The position numbers and the translations under genes were made by a program. DNA of 64,000 nt. Source: Kushneria marisflavi (GTDB lineage Bacteria; Pseudomonadota; Gammaproteobacteria; Pseudomonadales; Halomonadaceae). Shown here in pieces: positions 54,806 through 63,830 of the stretch. The notes beneath the pieces were generated by a model, which worked only from the letters and a program-made list of their open reading frames with translations, was not told the origin of the DNA and did not search any database. The stretch covers positions 1,364,001-1,428,000 of the forward strand of contig NZ_CP021358.1 in NCBI RefSeq assembly GCF_002157205.1. The letters run 5' to 3'. Position 1 is the stretch's first letter. Every line of letters starts with the position of its first letter.

Positions 54806-55504
54806 ATGCTGACCGTCTGGTCCTGGATATTTTTACTGCTGGGGATCGCCACCTGTGCCCTGATTGCCGCGGACGTGCGCCGCCGCCCTCAGCATATGGC
54901 GGTCATGAATGTGACCTGGCCGATCACGGGGCTGTACATGCCCGTACTGGGCTGGTGGGTGTATCGAAAGATGGGCCGGGCGGCTCCTGCTCATCATGAC
55001 ACGCGGCATCAGCATGGTGACCACGAACACCAGGGCGGCCATCACCATCACAGTGACAAGCCCAAATGGCAGGGCGTGTTCGTCTCGGCCACCCACTGCG
55101 GCGGTGGCTGTACGCTGGGCGATATTGTAGCGGCCCCGCTGGCCACGGCGCTTGGCTTTACCCTTTTTGGCTCACACATGGCGGGGCATTTTCTGCTCGC
55201 CTTTATCGCTGCCTACGCCTTTGGCATTTTGTTTCAGTACCTGCCTATCCGTGAAATGGGCGAGGGCTCACCGCGCAGTGCGCTGATAAATGCCATCAAG
55301 GCTGACACGTTATCTCTGATCGCCTTTCAGATCGGCATGGTTCTCTGGATGCTGATCGCGACACCGCTGTTTCTGGAGGGCCACATGGATGCCACCACCC
55401 CCGGCTTCTGGTTCATGATGCAGATTGCCATGCTGGTGGGATTTTTAACCGCTTATCCGGCCAACTGGCTACTGGTCAACAAGGGCATCAAGCACGCCAT
55501 GTAG
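54806..55504 (+). CDS. DUF4396 membrane protein
   Basis: 232 residues with five or six helices. DUF4396 features: AVMNVTWPITGLYMPVLGWWVYRKMGR, a His-rich loop (HQHGDHEHQGGHHHHSD) and the FVSATHCGGGCTLGDIVAAP motif with two conserved cysteines. The family may handle metals or copper, but this is not shown. Start at 54806 has AAGGAG at 7 bp. Confidence 0.87.
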   Translation: MLTVWSWIFLLLGIATCALIAADVRRRPQHMAVMNVTWPITGLYMPVLGWWVYRKMGRAAPAHHDTRHQHGDHEHQGGHHHHSDKPKWQGVFVSATHCGGGCTLGDIVAAPLATALGFTLFGSHMAGHFLLAFIAAYAFGILFQYLPIREMGEGSPRSALINAIKADTLSLIAFQIGMVLWMLIATPLFLEGHMDATTPGFWFMMQIAMLVGFLTAYPANWLLVNKGIKHAM

Positions 55505-55520
55505 AGACGACGCTCGCATA

Positions 55521-55564
55521 AACGCATCAAACCCGCGGCCTCTCGGCGGCGGGTTTGATGCGTT
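55521..55564. terminator. Long hairpin terminator between convergent genes
   Basis: Arms of 16 bp (AACGCATCAAACCCGC and its complement) around a 12-nt loop; no long T-tract. It separates DUF4396 and the convergent entericidin gene. Confidence 0.75.
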
Positions 55565-55577
55565 AAAGACAAATGTC

Positions 55578-55709
55578 TCAATCAGCGGCGTTCTGAATCG
55601 CCTGGCCACCGTCAGAAATATCTTCGCCCGCGCCGTGCATGGTGTTACACCCGCCCAGCACTGCAGCAGACAGCAGCATTGCAACCATCAAAAGCATCAT
55701 GCGTTTCAT
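55578..55709 (-). CDS. Entericidin EcnA/B-family lipoprotein
   Basis: 43 residues, too short for automatic tracks. It has a lipoprotein signal ending in LGGC, then NTMHGAGEDISDGGQAIQ, the entericidin signature. Ribosome site GAAGAG lies 7 bp before the ATG. Entericidins are small outer-membrane-associated lipoproteins induced by stress; some act as toxin-antidote pairs, but only one copy is present here. Confidence 0.88.
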   Translation of the reverse strand: MKRMMLLMVAMLLSAAVLGGCNTMHGAGEDISDGGQAIQNAAD

Positions 55710-55782
55710 GAGATTCTCTTCCCGTGTGATGAGCCGCCCGGCGGCCTGTATGAAGGACTTTAGACCATCCTTTCATGCACGG

Positions 55783-56781
55783 CTACGCGCCCGATACCGG
55801 TGAGGAAGGCTGGCAGGTGGCCAGCTGAAGACGCTGCTCGATCAGCTGACAAAGCGTCAGGGTCTGCCAGGACTCTTCAGCGCTGGCCAGTCCGTGTGAC
55901 TGCCCATCCATGACGCTGTCCACCATGGCTCTGGCCTGACGGGTCAGGGCATCTTCTGTTGGGTCCACGAGCGGCACTGGTATGTGATCCGGCGTCATGA
56001 AGCAGGCATGATGCTCGCCGTTGAGCAGATCCACCTGCAGACTGCCCTGCGGGCTGCGAGCATGAATCAGTCGCCGGCGGTGTGTTGGCCGTCGCCCGGT
56101 GCTCAGGGTGACCGGGTAGCCGGCATCACTCTGCAGGCGTACGGTCACATGATCAACGCCCGCCCCTGCCGGGCTGTCCTGACCATCGGCATCGCTTTCG
56201 ACATCCAGCAGGGCGTCAAAGGTCAGACCCATGATGTGCTGCACGATATCCAGATCATGAATCATCAGATCCGTCACGAGGGACTCATTGGAGAGCCGCG
56301 CGCTGCCGGGGTTGTATCGCGTGATGTTGACCGCCTCCCACGGATGAGTACGCAAAAGTCCGGCCGTCGCCTGCAACGCCGAATTAAACCGTTCGATATG
56401 GGCGCAAAAAAGCCCCGCTCCCTGCATTCGAGCCAGCCGCTCCAACTGAAGGCATTCACCGGGACGCAGGGTCATGGGCTTTTCCACCAGACATGACAGC
56501 CCACGACCAATAAGATCCCGCGCGACACCAAAGTGCGTCGCCGTGGGGCTGGCCACCACGGCCATATCGGCCCGGCAGGCCCGTTCGAGAAAGGTGGAAT
56601 AGCTCTGGGTGCAGCGGCGCCGCATGTCCTCTGACAGGTCGCACTCCTCGGCCGGACGAGGTTCATGGATCACACTGACTTCCACTCCGGCCAGCGCATT
56701 GAAGGCACGCACATGTCTGGCCCCCATGCGCCCGGCACCGGCCACGGCCACATGCAGCACCTCCCCGTGTTCAGTCTTCAT
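55783..56781 (-). CDS. Gfo/Idh/MocA-family oxidoreductase
   Basis: 332 residues: NAD-binding VAVAGAGRMGARHVRAFN, then SPTATHFGVARDLI and CLVEKPMTL, the Gfo/Idh hallmark, with catalytic histidine region MIHDLDIVQHI near residue 190. Its start overlaps the aminotransferase end by 11 bp. With that aminotransferase it resembles WbpB-WbpE pairs that make amino sugars of surface polysaccharides, though the rest of such a cluster is missing. Confidence 0.87.
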   Translation of the reverse strand: MKTEHGEVLHVAVAGAGRMGARHVRAFNALAGVEVSVIHEPRPAEECDLSEDMRRRCTQSYSTFLERACRADMAVVASPTATHFGVARDLIGRGLSCLVEKPMTLRPGECLQLERLARMQGAGLFCAHIERFNSALQATAGLLRTHPWEAVNITRYNPGSARLSNESLVTDLMIHDLDIVQHIMGLTFDALLDVESDADGQDSPAGAGVDHVTVRLQSDAGYPVTLSTGRRPTHRRRLIHARSPQGSLQVDLLNGEHHACFMTPDHIPVPLVDPTEDALTRQARAMVDSVMDGQSHGLASAEESWQTLTLCQLIEQRLQLATCQPSSPVSGA

Positions 56782-57964
56782 GACAGGCGCTTTTCACGGC
56801 CTGACAGACCTGCTCGACATGATGAGGCTCAAGGTAGGGATGCATCGGCAGACTGAAGGCAGCAGCAGCCACCCGGTCGGTGTGAACCAGACCGTCATGC
56901 GTTATTGACTGATAGGCAACATGGCGGTGCAGCGCCGGTGAGTAGTAGCAGCGTACTGGAATGCCCTGCGCTCTGATCGCCGCCACCAGGGTATCCCGGC
57001 GCCGCTCCAGCGCTGCATTGTCTTCTCCGGGCATGTCCGGCAGGCGCACCGTGTATTGAGCCCAGGCCGAGCGACAGGTCGCGGGCAGATGAGGGGTGAC
57101 CAACCGTCTGCCGAGCCCTTCCCGATAGGCCTCGGCAATGCGATTACGCTGATCCAGCTCGTCATCGAAGATGGTCAGCCGGGCCAGCAGTACGCCGGCC
57201 TGCAGGGCATCCAGGCGTGAGCACATGCCAATCTCTTCGTGACGAGTACGATCGGGGCTGATGCCATGGTTGCGCAATGAGCGAAGCCGCTCGGCAAGTG
57301 CTGGATCATCAACGAACAGCGCGCCGCCATCGCCATAGCAGCCCAGCGGCTTGGAGGGATAAAAGGAGGTGATCGTGATATCGGCCAGTGAGCCGACCGG
57401 GCGCCCATGATAATGGCCGCCCAGGCTCTGGGCGGCATCAGTCACCAGATTCAATTCAAAGCGTTCAGCAAGGCCGGCCAGTGCAGCGTAGTCCGCCGGT
57501 CGACCGAACAGATCCACGGCAATAACGGCCCGGACGCCGGCGGCCTCCGGAGCTTGAGCGTGACAATCAAGCCAGCTCTCGAGCGCCCGTGGATCGATGT
57601 TGAACGTGTCAGGATCAATATCGATCAATACCGGCTGCGCCCCGACCCGAACGATGGCCTCAACTGTCGCGGCAAAGGTGTAGGCCGGACACAGTACGCG
57701 ATCACCCGTGCCAATGTTCAGTACCCGCAGGGCCAATACCAGCGCATCACTGCCGCTGGCACAGCTGACACAGTGAGCCGCGCCGGCACGGTCTGCCAGC
57801 TGGTGCTCGAGCGCTTCCACCTTCGGCCCTCCAATGAAGGTGGTAGACAACATCACCTCTTCCATCTCGGCCCTGAGCCGGTGTTCGATACGGCGATATT
57901 GCGCGTCCAGATTCATGAAGGATGCACTGGGCATGAGAGGCGGTCGCTCCTGTTGTCGGGTCAT
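56771..57964 (-). CDS. DegT/DnrJ/EryC1/StrS aminotransferase
   Basis: 397 residues. PLP-binding lysine in FYPSKPLGCYGDGG, cofactor pocket SCASGSDALVLAL and TDAAQSLGGHYHG. Enzymes of this type transfer amino groups to keto sugars. It is the first gene of a two-gene operon with the Gfo/Idh protein; the 297 bp upstream hold the promoter. Confidence 0.9.
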   Translation of the reverse strand: MTRQQERPPLMPSASFMNLDAQYRRIEHRLRAEMEEVMLSTTFIGGPKVEALEHQLADRAGAAHCVSCASGSDALVLALRVLNIGTGDRVLCPAYTFAATVEAIVRVGAQPVLIDIDPDTFNIDPRALESWLDCHAQAPEAAGVRAVIAVDLFGRPADYAALAGLAERFELNLVTDAAQSLGGHYHGRPVGSLADITITSFYPSKPLGCYGDGGALFVDDPALAERLRSLRNHGISPDRTRHEEIGMCSRLDALQAGVLLARLTIFDDELDQRNRIAEAYREGLGRRLVTPHLPATCRSAWAQYTVRLPDMPGEDNAALERRRDTLVAAIRAQGIPVRCYYSPALHRHVAYQSITHDGLVHTDRVAAAAFSLPMHPYLEPHHVEQVCQAVKSACHED

Positions 57965-58261
57965 TGAGTGACCGCCTTTCTAACGCATCGCACCACAACA
58001 AGGTTAATACTTTTGTATTGCTTTTGTAGCTTCAAAGGAAAACATAAAACTAGTCCATAACGGTTTTTCAGGAACCTTCCAAACCTGCCCTAAAAGGGAA
58101 AACGGCTCATGAGTGGCTGCCAGAGTGATGATCACAGCGCTATGCCCCGCATTATTTTATTCAATAAGTCAGGCCCTTCGAGTGTCCTATAGTGACCGCA
58201 ACGACATGGACCAGCGCCGGCGCGGCCGGCAGGTCATTTCCCGGACAATGAGGAGGACACC

Positions 58262-59116
58262 ATGAGTACAGCCAGGGAACCTGTCTGGTTGATTACAGGC
58301 TGCTCGACCGGTTTTGGACGCGAGCTGGCCCGACTGGTCATCAAGCGTGGCTGGAAGGCAGTGGTCACTGCCCGGGACAGGGCACGTGTCATGGATCTGG
58401 CCGAGGGCGCCGAGGATCGCGTGCTGGCGCTGGGGCTGGATGTCACCAAAAGCGAGCAGCTGCGTGAGGTGGTCAAGAGTGCCGAGCAGCACTTCGGACA
58501 TATTGATGTGCTGGTCAACAATGCAGGCTATGGCTACCAGTCCTCCGTTGAAGAAGCCGATGACGAGCAGGTACGTGCCCAGTTTGACGCCAATGTTTTT
58601 GGACTGTTCGAAATGACCCGTCTGGTGCTGCCCGGCATGCGCGCGCGTCGACGGGGGCATATCATCAATATCAGCTCCGTGGCAGGCTTCATCGGCTTTG
58701 CGGGTTCGGGCTATTACGCCGCCACCAAGCACGCCGTGGAAGGCTTTTCCACGGCACTGGCTGCCGAAGTCGAGCCACTGGGACTGAAGGTCACCAGCGT
58801 GGCTCCCGGCCCTTTTCGCACCGACTGGGCCGGGCGTTCGCTGCAGCAGACCACCACTGATATCGATGACTACCGCGAGACGGTGGGCGCGCGCATGTCA
58901 GGCACCTCCGAGGGCAGCGGCAACCAGCCCGGCGACCCGGTACGTGCCGCTCAGGCGATGATCGATATTTTTGAGCACGACCAGCCCCCGCATCACCTGG
59001 TACTCGGTGCCTGGGGCGTGAATCAGGTCAGCGCGCATCTGCGCCAGACGCTTGATGAGATCGAGCAGTGGCGGGAAACCAGCGTCAATACCGACTATCC
59101 CGCCGATGAGCGATGA
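58262..59116 (+). CDS. Short-chain dehydrogenase/reductase
   Basis: 284 residues. NAD(P)-binding TGCSTGFGREL, VLVNNAGYGY, and active site S145-like ISSVAGFIGFAGSGYYAATKH (Tyr-x-x-x-Lys). The ribosome site GGAGGA precedes the ATG. Substrate unknown. A palindrome GCCGGCGCGGCCGGC lies shortly upstream and could be structural. Confidence 0.9.
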   Translation: MSTAREPVWLITGCSTGFGRELARLVIKRGWKAVVTARDRARVMDLAEGAEDRVLALGLDVTKSEQLREVVKSAEQHFGHIDVLVNNAGYGYQSSVEEADDEQVRAQFDANVFGLFEMTRLVLPGMRARRRGHIINISSVAGFIGFAGSGYYAATKHAVEGFSTALAAEVEPLGLKVTSVAPGPFRTDWAGRSLQQTTTDIDDYRETVGARMSGTSEGSGNQPGDPVRAAQAMIDIFEHDQPPHHLVLGAWGVNQVSAHLRQTLDEIEQWRETSVNTDYPADER

Positions 59117-59177
59117 GGCGTTTTCCCTGTCGATGTGACGTCATGACCCATCGCGGCAGACGGAAGAACGAAACGTG

Positions 59178-59208
59178 AAAGGGGCGCCCCGGCGAGGGCG
59201 CCCCTTTT
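59178..59208. terminator. Bidirectional terminator
   Basis: AAAGGGGCGCCC and GGGCGCCCCTTT around CGGCGA, between the SDR and the convergent membrane-protein gene. Confidence 0.9.
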
Positions 59209-59614
59209 ATATCTCGCGCTGCCCGGGTGAGCGCGCGGTCATCTGCAATGAAGGCGTCTCGACCGGCGCAGGCGGCCCATGATGTTCGTAAACCGGGCCG
59301 GACTCCTGGATATCGATGTCGACATTGCTGAAGGCATTGGCCAGCAGCAGCAATAAAAGCCCCAGCAGATAGATCAGCGGTGACACCACCACGGACGCCA
59401 CCATGGCCAGAATACCGGCCACCGTGCGGCCACGCACCAGGATCACGATCGCCAGACAGAAGGCGACCAGGTTGAGCGGCCAGCCGACCAACAAGCCGGT
59501 GCCGGCCTGCGGCAGTAAAAAGGCCCCCCACGCCACGCCCAGCACGACCCATGTCAAAGCCACGGGCGCCGGACGCAGTCCCTTTGGTGGGCTCACGGTA
59601 TTGATATCACTCAT
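59207..59614 (-). CDS. Small membrane protein, unknown family
   Basis: About 135 residues: three or four helices (VALTWVVLGVAWGAFLL, LNLVAFCLAIVIL, then two more to residue 98) and a polar C-terminal tail. It has GGGAG before the ATG at 59614. No named family recognised. Confidence 0.65.
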   Translation of the reverse strand: MSDINTVSPPKGLRPAPVALTWVVLGVAWGAFLLPQAGTGLLVGWPLNLVAFCLAIVILVRGRTVAGILAMVASVVVSPLIYLLGLLLLLLANAFSNVDIDIQESGPVYEHHGPPAPVETPSLQMTARSPGQREI

Positions 59615-59685
59615 GGCGTCGCTCCCTGTGCTGCCCTTATCGAACCATGCTGTCATCTGACGCTCTGGCGGTCATTAACGCAACA

Positions 59686-59705
59686 AGCCCGGCAACAGCC
59701 GGGCT
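59686..59705 (-). terminator. Terminator after csbD
   Basis: AGCCCGGC and GCCGGGCT around a 4-nt loop, with no strong T-tract on the minus strand. Confidence 0.65.
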
Positions 59706-59748
59706 CTTTCAATGACGCCGTGCAAGTGTGACACACACTGCGGCCAGG

Positions 59749-59946
59749 TCAGGAGTTGCGCATGATCCGCTCGGCTTCCCGCTCGGACTCCTCATCGCTC
59801 AGCCCCTTTTTCTCCTTGAGCAGGCCGGCGATACGCTGCACCTCGCCCTTTTCATAGGCGGACAGGTCGTTGGCCACCACGCCCCATTTTTCCTTGAGCT
59901 CCCCGGCAATCCTGTCCCATTTGGCGCTCTGGGCATTGTCAGACAC
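59749..59946 (-). CDS. CsbD-family stress protein
   Basis: 65 residues, the normal CsbD length, with WDRIAGELKEKWGVVANDLS and YEKGEVQRIAGLLKEKKGLS. CsbD-like proteins are induced by stress; their molecular function is unknown. Confidence 0.87.
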   Translation of the reverse strand: MSDNAQSAKWDRIAGELKEKWGVVANDLSAYEKGEVQRIAGLLKEKKGLSDEESEREAERIMRNS

Positions 59947-60126
59947 GTTATTTCGTTCCTTTCATGATGATATTCAAAAAGCGGCTCAAAACCGCGTGTT
60001 ATCTCTCTCCCTTCCGCGATCTGCCTGAAACGCAAAGGGAGGTGCGCATTCAAAAGCAGTTGCCGCACCGCATCCATCACCTGAGTTATTGGGCAGGTGA
60101 CACGGCACTTCAGTCAGTAATACTGA

Positions 60127-61107
60127 TCACGCAGGATGAGGGTGACCGGCATCGTGATCGAGGCCTGCCTCCTCGAGACAGCGTGACTGCCGTTCAATTT
60201 GAACCGTGATGTGATCGGCGTCAAAGCGCTCCTTGAGATATGACCTGATGTCCAGGATGGCCTGATCCTGGTCCGTATCGTCATGGATCACGGCATGCAG
60301 GGTGACCATTACCCGCTCCGGGGTCAGCGACCAGATGTGCACGTGATGAACGCTGTCGATACCGGACAGCGCGCCGGGGATATCACGAATCAGCTGTTCA
60401 TTGTCGATGTGGGGTGGCGCGCCCTCGAGCAGGATATGCGCTGACTGGGTGGTAATCTTCCAGGCACTGCGGGCGATCAGCACCGCTGCCAGTAGCGACA
60501 GCAGCGGATCGATCGGCATCCAGCCGGTCACCATGATGATCACCGCCGCGGCAATGGCGGCCACCGATCCCAGCAGGTCACCCAGCACATGCAGCAGTGC
60601 ACCGCGAATATTGATATTGCCTCGATCACCGCTGTGCAGCAGCCAGAACACGCCGATATTCACCACCAGTCCGAGAATGGCCACGGCCAGCATACCGGTA
60701 CTGGCGACCTCGGTCGGTGCCCACAGCCGGTGCACGGCTTCAAACAGAATCCAGGCCACAATCAAAAGCAGCGCCAGACCGTTGACGAAGGCGGCCAGCA
60801 CCTGCACACGATGATAGCCATAGGTCTTGCGGGCGTTGGCCGGGCGGTGTGTCAGTCGGGCCGCCATCCAGGCCAGTGCCAGCGAGGCACTGTCGGTCAG
60901 CATATGGCCGGCATCTGCCAGCAGCGCCAGCGACCCGGTCAGAAACCCGCCGGCCACTTCTGCTGCCATGAAGCCACCGGTCAGCACCATGGCCCAGAGC
61001 AGGCGCCGTTCATTGTCCGTGCCATGATGATGATGGCCGTGATGGTGATGACCATGGCCGTGATGGTGATGACCGTGGTGGTCATGAGGCGCTTGATCCT
61101 GCGTCAT
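60127..61107 (-). CDS. Cation diffusion facilitator metal exporter (ZitB/CzcD-like)
   Basis: 326 residues. A His-rich N-terminus (about residues 8-28) is followed by six helices. Metal-site motifs are LLADAGHMLTDSASLALAW (HxxxD) and HVLGDLLGSVAAI (HxxxD); the C-terminal domain has HHVHIWSLTPE. It would export zinc, cobalt or cadmium in exchange for protons. Confidence 0.93.
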   Translation of the reverse strand: MTQDQAPHDHHGHHHHGHGHHHHGHHHHGTDNERRLLWAMVLTGGFMAAEVAGGFLTGSLALLADAGHMLTDSASLALAWMAARLTHRPANARKTYGYHRVQVLAAFVNGLALLLIVAWILFEAVHRLWAPTEVASTGMLAVAILGLVVNIGVFWLLHSGDRGNINIRGALLHVLGDLLGSVAAIAAAVIIMVTGWMPIDPLLSLLAAVLIARSAWKITTQSAHILLEGAPPHIDNEQLIRDIPGALSGIDSVHHVHIWSLTPERVMVTLHAVIHDDTDQDQAILDIRSYLKERFDADHITVQIERQSRCLEEAGLDHDAGHPHPA

Positions 61108-61285
61108 GAACGTTCTCCGTTATCTGTGGCGTATATCAGGGCATGATGACCCTCATTGCGATGGTGTCAGGATGGCACATTCATGCACTATTGAGCGCGC
61201 AGCATCGAGGCCGAGGGCGACCCGCAAGGCGGCCAGGAGCCCGGTGCACCACCCTGTTTCCCACGCTGTATGCCAGGACATGACC

Positions 61286-61774
61286 ATGCCAACAAAGACA
61301 AAAGCGCCCCTGGGCACGCGACTTCCACACCACGCCGACCGTCTGGGAAACCTGCTGGTGAGCACCTTCCACTTCATGGCGCTTTTTGCCATCGGCGGCG
61401 TGATTGCCTGGGCGGCCCTGGACGCCTTTCTCGACATGATTGCCGAGGGCCAGGCAGGCATCGACGATGTACTGCTGCTGTTTATCTATCTGGAACTGGG
61501 CGCAATGGTCGGTATCTACTTCAAGACCAACCACATGCCGGTGCGCTTTCTGATCTATGTGGCCATCACGGCGCTGACGCGCATGATGATCGGAGATATT
61601 CAGCACCATCATCGACCGGACATGGGCATCATCTATATCGCCGGCTCAATTCTGCTGCTGGCCCTGTCAATTCTGGTGATCCGCTACGGCTCTCACCGCT
61701 TCCCCTCGGGCCCTTCCCGCAACGTGGCGCCGGCCCGGTCGGGCGAGCGCGATGACGGAATTGAAGAGCAATAG
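61286..61774 (+). CDS. psiE: Phosphate-starvation-inducible protein PsiE
   Basis: About 162 residues with four helices. PsiE features: FLDMIAEGQAGIDDVLLLFIYLELG, FKTNHMPVRFLIYVAITALTRMM and a His-rich DIQHHHRPD. The ATG at 61286 is preferred; upstream codons are unsupported. Function of the family is unknown beyond phosphate control in E. coli. Confidence 0.88.
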   Translation: MPTKTKAPLGTRLPHHADRLGNLLVSTFHFMALFAIGGVIAWAALDAFLDMIAEGQAGIDDVLLLFIYLELGAMVGIYFKTNHMPVRFLIYVAITALTRMMIGDIQHHHRPDMGIIYIAGSILLLALSILVIRYGSHRFPSGPSRNVAPARSGERDDGIEEQ

Positions 61775-61867
61775 GCAACCTCGCTTCCTGCCCCATCGAT
61801 GAAGACGCCTCGGCGCCGGTCAGCGTACCGGGCTCGAGGCGCCTTGTTCACGAAGTTACCGGCCGGT

Positions 61868-63712
61868 CTATTGTTCGTAGAACTGGCGAAACTGCTGCAG
61901 GGCCTCGAACACCGCCGGTGAGAAATCGGCGTTCTCAAGCGGTGTCAGCTGGCGATCAAGGATTTTCCACTGCCCGGTACCATCCACCACGGTAATCCGG
62001 TCGGGCTCGATAATCCCGTAGTCCAGATAACTGCTGGCCACCACCCAGGGATGGTCAAGGCCCTCCCTTAATAGATCGTCGCCCTGAGCATAGTCCGAGA
62101 GTGGATTGGTGCAGCCCAGCGCATGGCGCATCAGCATGGGCGCCACATCCAGATGGCTGGTCATGCCCTCCTCTACCCCGGGGGAAATGCCGGGACCATG
62201 CAGAATCATCGGCACATGCGTCTGGGGCGCCGCAAAGTGGCTGTTATGTCCCCAGTAGTTCTTGTGAAAATCATTGAAGGACTGCCCATGATCGGCCGTG
62301 ACGATCAGCACGGTATTGTCCCACTCTCCTCGCGATTTCAGATCATCGATCACCCGTTTGATCAGCCGGTCGTCGTAATGCACCGCATTGCGGTGCAGAT
62401 TGGACAGCGGCTCAGGATCGGTTTCCGGCCCAAGCTCGAGATAGTTCATCCCATCGGCCGAAGGCTGAAAGGGCATCTCGGCGTCCTTTGGTACGCTGTA
62501 ACCGTGCGGCGCATCGTAAAACAGCATGCCAAACCAGGGCCTGTCCTGCTCGGTGCGCTCGTGCTGATCCATCCACGCAAGCCAGTCATCGGTCATGCGC
62601 TCATCACGCTCGTGCGGGGTGTCGCCGGGTGTGCCCATGCGCAGCGGGGACACCGATGAAAACACGGTTCGATCAAACCCTACGCTGTCCAGGCTTGCCG
62701 CCGCAAAAATACCCAGTGCATAGCCCTGACGCTGCAGCTCGGTGACCAGCAGCGGCGGCGTCTGGGTACTGTTGATGTAGGCATTGTAGTTGCCGGTCAA
62801 CCCGTAAAAGAGACTCATGACGCCGGTGCGTGTACTGTTGCCGCCACTGTAATGCCGGGTATAGCGTCGACCGCCCTCTTCAAGCGCCGAGTGAATATTG
62901 GGCGTGGTGCGAGCGTCATATTCATCACTGCGCCAGGAATCGATCATGACCAGCATGATGTTGGGAGAGGACTGAGGGCTGCACTGCAGCGGATGGCGCG
63001 GCCATTCGAGCTCATCGGCCTCGCGCGCGCCCACATCCGCTCTCTCACCACGAGCCGCTCGCGGGTCCAGCCAGCCATGATCGGCCATGAAGTCCTTGGC
63101 CGTGGCCGGAAAGAGCAGCGGATAAATGCCGGTCTGTTGGGTGACGCTGCGCATGTAGCGGGCATCCGCCACAATGTGTAAAAGATGACTGGCCACCACC
63201 GTCAGCAGCAGAACCGCCGATACCTTTCCCACCGGTAGGCGTCGCGCTCGGCCCGCCATGATCAACCTTCGGGCCAGCCACCCCTGCGCCAGCAGCAGCG
63301 CGACAGCGACACCAACCACCACAAACCATGTCTCAGCAGAAAAGCTGAAGATTTCGCCGTTTTTATCATTTAAAAACAGCGATACCATGAAGTAATTCAC
63401 ATGAAAGCGGTACTGGGCATACACCACCGTATCCACCAGCAGTGCGCTGATGCCCAGCGTGGCCAGCAGCGCCGCCAGCGGCCAGAGCCATCGAGACGGC
63501 AGCACCAGCGCCGGCAATAGCAGCAGCCCCCAGCCCAGCAGCACCAGAAGTCCGAAGTGCCCGACCCAGGTCAGCACCAGATAGAGAATGCCCCAGCCAT
63601 CGTGGGGCATATCCATGAAAGGGAGATAGCGCAGTGCGATCAGCCAGACGAGCGGCAGCTGGCAAAGTGCCAGCGCCAGAGTCGCGCGCAGTCGGGAAGA
63701 GACAACATCCAC
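61868..63712 (-). CDS. YejM/PbgA-like inner-membrane sulfatase-fold protein (DUF3413)
   Basis: About 614 residues: five membrane helices in the first 190 (DUF3413) and a periplasmic sulfatase-fold domain with PNIMLVMIDSWRSDEYD, HYSGGNSTRTGVMSLFYG and VTADHGQSFNDFHKNYWGH. E. coli YejM (LapC) controls lipopolysaccharide amount through LapB-FtsH. A GTG at 63712 has AGGTGG at 8 bp; the alternative at 63724 is less well placed. Confidence 0.88.
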   Translation of the reverse strand: MDVVSSRLRATLALALCQLPLVWLIALRYLPFMDMPHDGWGILYLVLTWVGHFGLLVLLGWGLLLLPALVLPSRWLWPLAALLATLGISALLVDTVVYAQYRFHVNYFMVSLFLNDKNGEIFSFSAETWFVVVGVAVALLLAQGWLARRLIMAGRARRLPVGKVSAVLLLTVVASHLLHIVADARYMRSVTQQTGIYPLLFPATAKDFMADHGWLDPRAARGERADVGAREADELEWPRHPLQCSPQSSPNIMLVMIDSWRSDEYDARTTPNIHSALEEGGRRYTRHYSGGNSTRTGVMSLFYGLTGNYNAYINSTQTPPLLVTELQRQGYALGIFAAASLDSVGFDRTVFSSVSPLRMGTPGDTPHERDERMTDDWLAWMDQHERTEQDRPWFGMLFYDAPHGYSVPKDAEMPFQPSADGMNYLELGPETDPEPLSNLHRNAVHYDDRLIKRVIDDLKSRGEWDNTVLIVTADHGQSFNDFHKNYWGHNSHFAAPQTHVPMILHGPGISPGVEEGMTSHLDVAPMLMRHALGCTNPLSDYAQGDDLLREGLDHPWVVASSYLDYGIIEPDRITVVDGTGQWKILDRQLTPLENADFSPAVFEALQQFRQFYEQ

Positions 63713-63830
63713 GTCGATAACCACCTGAAACCATTAATAGCGTGGCGGCGTAGTTTACAGGGATATGACAGACCGTGGTGTACCGAAAAGCTGCCCTGTA
63801 ACTATCACGACGGGCGAAAGAAAGACCGTA

